A stretch of 15,519 nucleotides of DNA from RGIG990 sp045589455. Lineage in GTDB: Bacteria; Verrucomicrobiota; Kiritimatiellia; RFP12; UBA3636. The notes below the pieces were generated by a model. That model searched no databases and was not told where the DNA came from. It saw only the letters and a list, made by a program, of their open reading frames with translations. Below are positions 1 to 5,693 of this stretch, piece after piece (position 1 is the stretch's first letter; each line of letters begins with the position of its first letter). The position numbers and the translations under genes were made by a program. The stretch spans positions 1 to 15,519 of the forward strand of contig JAZNPC010000061.1 of assembly GCA_045589455.1 (NCBI GenBank), given 5' to 3'.

Positions 1-261
1 CTAGATTTGACCTCATTACGTCACTTAGAGCGTGAGCTAATTCTTGTAGAAATTGGCGCTCCACGCAATAAGCGCTCAGAAATAATGGATATTGCAACAC
101 TATTTAGAGCAGAAATTATTGGCGTAAGAGAGAATTCTCTACCCATGCAATATATTGGTACACAAGAGCAGATTGATGATTTCTTGGCTATGATTCGTCC
201 ATATTCAATTATGGATTTGTCTCGTAGTGGTGTACTAGCAGTTGCTCGTGGTGGCGAATAA
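1..261 (+). CDS. ilvN: Acetolactate synthase small (regulatory) subunit, 3' part
   Basis: This is the C-terminal part of the regulatory subunit of acetohydroxyacid synthase, which activates the catalytic subunit and confers valine feedback inhibition in branched-chain amino acid synthesis. The frame is open to the left window edge, beginning Leu-Asp-Leu-Thr, so the start codon lies outside the window; the TTG at position 7 is internal. Recognition rests on the typical C-terminal pattern: an ERELxLVEI strand, an RSEIMDIATLFRAEI helix, a short loop, then FLAMIRPYSIMDLSRSG and the terminal VARG. The N-terminal ACT domain is not in view. The gene ends 25 bases before a strong terminator, so it probably closes an ilv operon extending to the left. 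The family call is confident; isozyme assignment (IlvN or IlvH) is not possible from this fragment. Confidence 0.88.
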   Translation, partial: LDLTSLRHLERELILVEIGAPRNKRSEIMDIATLFRAEIIGVRENSLPMQYIGTQEQIDDFLAMIRPYSIMDLSRSGVLAVARGGE

Positions 262-285
262 TAACAAGTATTGCTGAAAAGTAAT

Positions 286-317
286 AGGCTACGGCACTGC
301 CGTAGCCTTTTGTTTTT
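286..317 (+). terminator. Rho-independent terminator after ilvN
   Basis: A perfect 10-bp stem (286-295 with 299-308) closes a 3-base loop, ACT, and runs into a T-rich tract at 308-317. It separates the ilvN transcript from the tig promoter. Confidence 0.93.
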
Positions 318-340
318 TCCTGTTTAGGTTAAAAAATCGC

Positions 341-369
341 TTTTATAACATTTTTCTTTGTGGTATAAT
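341..369 (+). promoter_or_regulatory. Probable extended -10 promoter of tig
   Basis: A consensus TATAAT at 364-369 is preceded by TGG, giving an extended -10 element. The -35 region 17 bases upstream (TTTTAT, 341-346) is poor, which is common for extended -10 promoters. Transcription would start near 376, leaving a leader of about 40 bases before the tig ATG. It lies directly after the ilvN terminator and is the only good candidate for the tig-clpP-clpX operon. Confidence 0.6.
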
Positions 370-416
370 TAACACATATTTTCTAACAATTCATATAAAT
401 AGGTATAAAATAAAAG

Positions 417-1742
417 ATGAACGTTGATATTGAAAAAATTTCAGGTTGCCGTCAAAAGCTAACTTTTACAATTGCAGCAGATGAAGTAAATGCTGTTAAA
501 GCAGATGTTATCAAAAAGTATGTAAAAGAAGGTAAGGTTGCTGGTTTTAGACAGGGCAAGGCACCTCAGGCTATAATTGAGAAGAAGTTTGCTGATAAGA
601 TTAAGACAGAGACAATTGATGGCGTGGCAAAGAAGTACTATGCTGAAACTATCAAAGAAAAGGAAATCAAGGTTTTCGAGTTAATTACTTTCGCTGATCT
701 TGAGTACCCAACAACTGATGATGGTATGGTTTTTGCAGCAGAAATTGATGTTTTCCCAGAGTTTGATCTTCCAAATTATGAGGGAATTCCTGTTGATGAT
801 AAGGTAACAGAGGTTTCTGAGGATAAGGTTGAAACAGAGCTAAAGAATTTTGCAAAATCATTAGCAAAGGGTGAAGAGTTTACTGCAGATACAGAGGCTA
901 AGGTAGATGATATGGTTTGCATCTCTTATGAGGCAACACTTGATGGTGTTCCTTTAGCAGAGGCAATTCCTGGTATCTCAGCAAACTATGCAAAGAATGA
1001 CATTTCTTGGTGCACAATTGGTTCTAAGTACTATCTAATTCCTGGTATGGCTGACGCTCTAGCAGGTAAGAAGCTTGGCGATACAGGTGTATTCGTGGCA
1101 GAGTATCCAGAGGATAGCGCTAAGGAAGAACTACGTGGCAAGAAGGTTGAGTATAAGTGGACACTTAATAAGGGTACAACATACACAACACCTGAGCTAA
1201 CAGACGAGCTAGTTAAAGAAAAGACAGGCGCAGAAAATGTTGATGCACTACGCACTCGCATTAAGGATTATTTTGAAAATAATGCTAAGAATGAGGATAA
1301 AGAGCGCAAGCTTCAGCAGATTTATGAGTACATCAGCAAGAGCGTAACAATGGAGCTTCCAGAGGAGCAGCTAAAGCGCACAGCAGCAAATAATCTTTCA
1401 AGTCTTCTTCAAATGGGTCTAAATCAAGGTGTAAACAAGGAAGACCTTGAGGCAGATAAGGAGAAGCTAACAAAGATTGCTGATGAGCGTGCTGCTGATC
1501 GTATGCGCGTATCATTCGTTGTTGATGCTATTGCAACAAAGGAAGACATTAAACTAACAGACGAAGAGTTTAACAAGTTTGCTATGCAGAAGTTCTATCA
1601 GATGCGTATTTCTGAAAAGGAAATGGCTCAGATTGTAAAGGATCAGCAGAAGATGCAGATGCTTTATAGCGAGGCACGTTCTGCAAAGGTAATGGAATTC
1701 CTTCTAGAGAAGGCTAAGCCAACAGCTGGCTTTGGCGCCTAA
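417..1742 (+). CDS. tig: Trigger factor, ribosome-associated chaperone
   Basis: Trigger factor binds the ribosome near the exit tunnel, shields nascent chains and has an FKBP-type prolyl isomerase domain. The 441-residue length suits the family. Residues 1-120 form the ribosome-binding domain, with the signature loop GFRQGKAP at 43-50 (family GFRxGKxP). Residues about 155-245 are the FKBP-like domain, which looks divergent. The rest is the helical C-terminal chaperone domain, rich in Lys, Glu, Gln and Met. The ATG at 417 is chosen because the family N-terminus (MNVDIEKISGCRQKL) starts there. No proper Shine-Dalgarno precedes it; the nearest AGG-containing stretch is about 13 bases upstream. 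It heads an operon with clpP and clpX, a common arrangement in bacteria, from which it is separated by a terminator-like element. Confidence 0.95.
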   Translation: MNVDIEKISGCRQKLTFTIAADEVNAVKADVIKKYVKEGKVAGFRQGKAPQAIIEKKFADKIKTETIDGVAKKYYAETIKEKEIKVFELITFADLEYPTTDDGMVFAAEIDVFPEFDLPNYEGIPVDDKVTEVSEDKVETELKNFAKSLAKGEEFTADTEAKVDDMVCISYEATLDGVPLAEAIPGISANYAKNDISWCTIGSKYYLIPGMADALAGKKLGDTGVFVAEYPEDSAKEELRGKKVEYKWTLNKGTTYTTPELTDELVKEKTGAENVDALRTRIKDYFENNAKNEDKERKLQQIYEYISKSVTMELPEEQLKRTAANNLSSLLQMGLNQGVNKEDLEADKEKLTKIADERAADRMRVSFVVDAIATKEDIKLTDEEFNKFAMQKFYQMRISEKEMAQIVKDQQKMQMLYSEARSAKVMEFLLEKAKPTAGFGA

Positions 1743-1810
1743 TTAGCGACGGCGCTTTTCATTTGAGGATCCGTCGCTAAGTATTTTAGTGACGGATCTT
1801 TTTTGTTTTT
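1743..1810 (+). promoter_or_regulatory. Terminator with competing upstream arm (attenuator-like) between tig and clpP
   Basis: Three segments can pair in two mutually exclusive ways. Arm A (1743-1752), starting at the base after the tig stop codon, is perfectly complementary over 10 bases to arm B (1771-1780). Arm B is also the left side of a terminator hairpin: 1768-1780 pairs with 1786-1798 (13 bp with one G-T pair, 5-base loop), followed by seven Ts (1799 to 1804 plus more after one G, to 1810). If A pairs with B, the terminator cannot form. A ribosome finishing tig would cover arm A and so favour the terminator. No other promoter is evident before clpP. The pairings are read directly; the regulatory role is inference. 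Confidence 0.6.
1768..1810 (+). terminator. Rho-independent terminator between tig and clpP
   Basis: A 13-bp stem (1768-1780 with 1786-1798, one G-T wobble) with loop GTATT is followed by TTTTTTGTTTTT. Because clpP follows only 24 bases later with no clear promoter, it probably acts as a partial or regulated terminator setting the tig to clpPX ratio. Confidence 0.82.
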
Positions 1811-1834
1811 ATGTTTTAAAAAAGGAAAATTGTT

Positions 1835-2431
1835 ATGACAGAGTATTCTCAATATGTCCCTTATGTTATTGAGCAAACAGGTAGAGGCGAGCGTTCCTAT
1901 GATATTTATTCCCGCTTATTAAAGGACCGTATTATCTTTGTAGGTACACCAATTGATGATAATGTAGCTACAATAGTTATTGCACAGCTACTTTTCCTTC
2001 AGTCTGAGGATGCAGACAAGGATATACACATGTATATCAATTCACCAGGTGGTGTTTGCACAGCAGGCTTGGCAATTCTTGATACAATGAATTATATCAA
2101 GTGTGATGTTGCAACATATTGTATCGGACAGGCTGCTTCAATGGGTGCAGTATTACTAGCAGCAGGTGCAAAGGGTAAGCGATTTGCTCTTCCAAATTCA
2201 CGTATTATGATTCATCAGCCACATGGTGGTGCTGAGGGTCAAGCAGTAGATATTCGTATCCAAGCAGAGGAAATTTTACGCATCCGTAAAACTTTGAATC
2301 AAATCTTAGCTGATGCCTCTGGAAAACCATTAGCAGAGGTAGAAAAGGACACTGATAGAGACAACTTTATGTCCGCAGAAGAAGCAAAGGCTTATGGTTT
2401 GATTGATGAAGTGCTTGTAAATAAAAAGTAA
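1835..2431 (+). CDS. clpP: ATP-dependent Clp protease proteolytic subunit ClpP
   Basis: ClpP is the serine peptidase that forms a double heptameric barrel and degrades substrates fed in by ClpX or ClpA. The 198 residues match the usual length. The catalytic triad is intact: Ser102 in GQAASMGAVLL, His127 in RIMIHQPHGG and Asp176 in DTDRDNFM. The oxyanion-loop motif INSPGGV lies at 68-74. The ATG at 1835 follows an AAAGGA ribosome site about 8 bases upstream and gives the normal ClpP N-terminus with a short propeptide region (PYVIEQTGRGERSYDIYSRL is the standard opening). It lies between tig and clpX, 27 bases before clpX, so ClpP and ClpX are almost certainly co-transcribed. Confidence 0.98.
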   Translation: MTEYSQYVPYVIEQTGRGERSYDIYSRLLKDRIIFVGTPIDDNVATIVIAQLLFLQSEDADKDIHMYINSPGGVCTAGLAILDTMNYIKCDVATYCIGQAASMGAVLLAAGAKGKRFALPNSRIMIHQPHGGAEGQAVDIRIQAEEILRIRKTLNQILADASGKPLAEVEKDTDRDNFMSAEEAKAYGLIDEVLVNKK

Positions 2432-2458
2432 ACAATTATATTTTTTGGAGTAAAAAAG

Positions 2459-3814
2459 ATGCCTCCTAAAAAAAAGAAAACAACGGATAAAAATCTTTTT
2501 TGCATGGCTTGCGGTGCTCAGTCATCAGAAACTCAGATTCTAGTTTTTGATGAAGGATTTTCTCTTTGTGAAGAATGTGTAGTTGCAAATGTTGATAAAT
2601 TACTTAAAATGTTCCCTGAACAGCGGCATGCTATCCAAGCTGCTATAGAAAGAGTAAACGCAAAATATGCTGCACCACATCAGAATAAAAAGGATCCAGA
2701 GATAGCACCATTTACTGTTAATGTCCCACCACCAGCAGAAATTAAGGCGTTTCTAGACCAATATGTTGTCGGTCAAGAGGGTGCAAAGAAGGCTCTTGCT
2801 GTTGCTGTCCACAATCACTATCGACGCATCAATCCTGTAAAGACGGAAAAGAAATTTAAGGATTTAGATGATGTAGAGATAGAGAAGAGTAATATTCTTC
2901 TTATGGGTCCAACAGGTAGTGGAAAGACCTTGCTTGCTCGTACACTTGCTCGTATGTTAGATGTGCCATTTGCTATTGCAGATGCTACAACACTCACAGA
3001 GGCAGGATATGTTGGTGAGGATGTAGAAAATATTCTTCTAAACCTAATCCAAGCTGCAGGTATGGATCTTGAAAAAGCAAAGAAGGGTATTATCTTTGTT
3101 GATGAAATCGATAAGATTGGTCGTCGCACAGAAAATGTTTCTGTTACTCGTGATGTTTCTGGTGAAGGAGTTCAGCAGGCGCTTTTAAAGATTCTCGAGG
3201 GAACTATTGCGCGTGTACCACCAGCAGGTGGAAGAAAGCATCCGGAGCAAAAATATCTTGAATTAGACACAACAAATATTCTTTTTATTTGTGGTGGCGC
3301 ATTTGTTGGTCTTCAGGATATAGTAAGCAAACGTTATGCTAAAAAGCATTTTGGCTTCACAGCTGCTGAGGATACAAAGCCAAATGCGACTACAGATAAA
3401 AATGCTATTTTGCGTCCAGATCCAGAAGATTTAATTAAATATGGAATGATTCCAGAATTTGTTGGTCGTCTACCCGTCGTAGCTATGCTTAATGATCTAA
3501 CAGAAGATGATCTTGTTCATATTCTAACAACACCAAAGAATTGCATTGTAAAGCAATATAGAAAATTGCTTGCACTAGATGGCATAGAGCTTGAATTTAC
3601 CGACGGAGCTGTCCGCGCAATTGCAAAGGAAGCCTTGACCCGTAAGACAGGTGCCCGTGGTCTACGTGCAATTATGGAAGATTTAATGCTTGATGTGATG
3701 TATAATATTAGTGATTATGCAGAGCAGAAAAAGCTAATAATTACAGAGGAGCATGTTGTGGCCCAATTAAAAGAGCCAGGAGTGCTTGTTGAATTATTAA
3801 AAAAAGGTAAATAA
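2459..3814 (+). CDS. clpX: ATP-dependent Clp protease ATP-binding subunit ClpX
   Basis: ClpX is the AAA+ hexameric unfoldase that recognises substrates and threads them into ClpP. At 451 residues it is slightly longer than usual. The N-terminal zinc-binding domain has four cysteines (Cys15, Cys18, Cys37, Cys40). Walker A is GPTGSGKT at 150-157, the pore loop GYVG at 183-186, Walker B IIFVDEID at 211-218, the second pore loop GGRKHP at 257-262, the arginine-finger region PEFVGRLP at 332-339 and sensor 2 TGARGLR at 397-403. The ClpP-docking tripeptide, normally IGF, appears to be FGF at 298-300, inside a long polar loop. A lysine-rich start (PPKKKKTTDKN) precedes the zinc finger. The ATG at 2459 has GGAG 8 bases upstream. 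Stops 17 bases before the LpxC-like gene. Confidence 0.98.
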   Translation: MPPKKKKTTDKNLFCMACGAQSSETQILVFDEGFSLCEECVVANVDKLLKMFPEQRHAIQAAIERVNAKYAAPHQNKKDPEIAPFTVNVPPPAEIKAFLDQYVVGQEGAKKALAVAVHNHYRRINPVKTEKKFKDLDDVEIEKSNILLMGPTGSGKTLLARTLARMLDVPFAIADATTLTEAGYVGEDVENILLNLIQAAGMDLEKAKKGIIFVDEIDKIGRRTENVSVTRDVSGEGVQQALLKILEGTIARVPPAGGRKHPEQKYLELDTTNILFICGGAFVGLQDIVSKRYAKKHFGFTAAEDTKPNATTDKNAILRPDPEDLIKYGMIPEFVGRLPVVAMLNDLTEDDLVHILTTPKNCIVKQYRKLLALDGIELEFTDGAVRAIAKEALTRKTGARGLRAIMEDLMLDVMYNISDYAEQKKLIITEEHVVAQLKEPGVLVELLKKGK

Positions 3815-3831
3815 AGGAGGGAAAAATCCTT

Positions 3832-4857
3832 ATGTCAACACCTACCTATGACCTCGGAAAAACAATTATTGGTGATGCAGCTGCAGCAGCAGAAGCCTAT
3901 AAGAAGTTTATTGATCAACCAATAGATTTGGAAATGCTCAATGATGGGCCATATCCATATTCTATGAAGAAGACAACAATTGCTAATACAACCTATGTAA
4001 CAGGCCCTGGTACATTTTTAGGCTCTCAAACAAGCACATTGAATTTCTTCCCATGCCAAGAGGATGGGTGGTGGATTGATCGTATAGACCAAATTGAGCA
4101 ATTCCCAATTCGCGTTTCAGTTCGCAATGTTTGGACAACTGCTCGTAACATCGTATTGCGCTCTGGTAGTCAACATAACTATTTACGTATGGTAGAGCAT
4201 ATTATTGCAATGCGCATGGGTATGGGTCTAGACAATTTGCTAATCCGAACAGACTCTGGTGATCCACCTTTGTTTGATAGAGGAAATCTTGATATTTATG
4301 AGGCGCTTGATACTGCAAAGATTGTAGAAACAGATCAGCCAGCAGAATTTGTTACTGTTAAAGAGCCAGTAACCTTCTCAGGTCCTCGCGGAGACTTCTT
4401 AACCTTTATTCCTGCAGAGCCAGGTCAATATGGTTTGCGCGTTGATTGTGCTATTAAGTTCCCATCATCCATTGGTGAGCAGCGTATCTTGTTTGATATG
4501 ACACCTGAAACCTTTAAGATTGGTGCCGAAGCAAGAACAAATGCTCCATATAGCATGTATCTTTATACAAAAACAATCGGCAAGCTATTTGCAGATACAC
4601 GTAACCTAGGATATACAACAAAGAATATCCTAATCCACGGAAAGAAAAAATACTTTAATGAGGCAAAGCTAGTCTTTGGTGACAAGTCTCTAGAAGCAGT
4701 ATGGCACCGTGCAACCCTTGATCTATTAGCTGCAGTCGCTCTTATAGACACAGGACGCTTTGCTGGTACTATTGTATCATATAGGGCTGGTCATACCCAG
4801 GATGTTCGCATGGCAACCATGCTATATCTAAAGAACTATCTAGTGCCACATAAATAA
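3832..4857 (+). CDS. lpxC: LpxC-family UDP-3-O-acyl-N-acetylglucosamine deacetylase, divergent
   Basis: LpxC removes the acetyl group from UDP-3-O-acyl-GlcNAc, the committed zinc-dependent step of lipid A synthesis. Family features over 341 residues: VEHIIAMRMGMGLDNLLI at 121-138, with Glu122-His123 matching the catalytic Glu and first zinc His; the EARTNAP segment at 233-239; LGYTTKNILI at 259-268; WHRATLD at 291-297; and YRAGH at 317-321, with the catalytic His321. Oddities: the usual His-x3-Asp metal pair is here His292-x4-Asp297; the second Asp one turn later is replaced by Ala301; and the N-terminal GLHSG-like motif reads GPGTFLGS. The start is secure, since AAAGGAGG at 3813-3820 lies 11 bases before the ATG and overlaps the clpX stop region. 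It probably shares the clpX transcript. It could be the only LpxC of this lineage or a paralogue with changed chemistry; the fold assignment is surer than the reaction. Confidence 0.75.
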   Translation: MSTPTYDLGKTIIGDAAAAAEAYKKFIDQPIDLEMLNDGPYPYSMKKTTIANTTYVTGPGTFLGSQTSTLNFFPCQEDGWWIDRIDQIEQFPIRVSVRNVWTTARNIVLRSGSQHNYLRMVEHIIAMRMGMGLDNLLIRTDSGDPPLFDRGNLDIYEALDTAKIVETDQPAEFVTVKEPVTFSGPRGDFLTFIPAEPGQYGLRVDCAIKFPSSIGEQRILFDMTPETFKIGAEARTNAPYSMYLYTKTIGKLFADTRNLGYTTKNILIHGKKKYFNEAKLVFGDKSLEAVWHRATLDLLAAVALIDTGRFAGTIVSYRAGHTQDVRMATMLYLKNYLVPHK

Positions 4858-4904
4858 TTTCCGGTTAAAATAAATATAAAAAAATATATAGAAAGGAATA
4901 AACT

Positions 4905-5645
4905 ATGAAAAAGAATAAGTTTGTAACAATGGCGTTATTTACAGCAGTTGCATTATTTGCTGGTTCCGCTTTTGCTGATGGTGCAAAGGAGTCAACCTTT
5001 GCAGAGCTTAAGGCTTTGAAGGATGGTAAGGGTAATCGCACTGGTGTAACAGAAAGCTTTCGTATTGGAGTTATTCCAGAGCAGGATAAGGTAAATGGTG
5101 TCGCTCTAGCACTTGTTTCAAATATTGATAATGAAGCACATGCTTTTGAATTTTCATTAATCTTAAATGCTACTGATAAAGATAGCTCTGGTTTCCAATG
5201 GGGCCTTCTCTGGGGTAACTATGTAAATGATGGTGACTTCGATGGTGTTCAATGGGGTCTTATTCAAAACCGTGTAGGTGGTGATATGACAGGTTGGCAG
5301 TCCGCTGCAGGTATGAACCTAACAAAGGGAAATATGTGTGGTTTACAGGGTGCTTGGATTTATAACTGTGTTGAAGAAGGCGATATGACAGGTGCTCAGT
5401 TTGCTTGGGTAAACGAAGTAGACAATAATGCAACAGGTCTTCAGTGGGGTCTTGTCAACATGGTTGATAAGAAAATGAATGGTGTTCAGTTTGGTGCCGT
5501 AAATATTGCTGGTACTGCTAATGGTGTTCAGTTTGGTTTCTATAACCAAGCAGATGATCTATGTGGTGTTCAGCTAGGTTTAGTAAACCGCCTAAAGAGC
5601 TCAGAAAAGTGGCCATTTACAGTATTCCTACGCGCTGTATTCTAA
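4905..5645 (+). CDS. Exported protein with nine GVQxGLxN-type repeats, possible outer-membrane protein
   Basis: This 246-residue protein begins with a clear signal peptide: Lys-rich start, hydrophobic core, and likely cleavage after SAFA (Ala24). Residues about 95-230 hold nine tandem imperfect repeats built on G-x-Q-x-G-x-x-N, for example FDGVQWGLIQN, TGLQWGLVN, NGVQFGFYN and CGVQLGLVN. The leading glycine of each falls near residues 96, 114, 130, 146, 163, 178, 193, 207 and 221, so spacing shrinks from 18 to 14. The chain ends FTVFLRAVF, with an aromatic C-terminal residue like the sorting signal of outer-membrane beta-barrels. Repeats of this kind occur in predicted surface proteins of spirochaetes and Lentisphaerota (compare the LA_2272 surface-repeat family); no function is known to me. 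An AAAGGA ribosome site lies 7 bases before the ATG. It sits 47 bases after the LpxC-like gene, which suits an envelope role. Confidence 0.8.
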   Translation: MKKNKFVTMALFTAVALFAGSAFADGAKESTFAELKALKDGKGNRTGVTESFRIGVIPEQDKVNGVALALVSNIDNEAHAFEFSLILNATDKDSSGFQWGLLWGNYVNDGDFDGVQWGLIQNRVGGDMTGWQSAAGMNLTKGNMCGLQGAWIYNCVEEGDMTGAQFAWVNEVDNNATGLQWGLVNMVDKKMNGVQFGAVNIAGTANGVQFGFYNQADDLCGVQLGLVNRLKSSEKWPFTVFLRAVF

Positions 5646-5693
5646 TTTTTGATTGCTAATCGGATAAATTAGCGATAAAAGAGGTAAACATTA

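Noticed and set aside
5189..5600. DNA-level tandem repeat or CRISPR-like array
   Set aside because: The periodicity is at protein level with degenerate bases and uneven unit length; there are no identical repeats with unique spacers.
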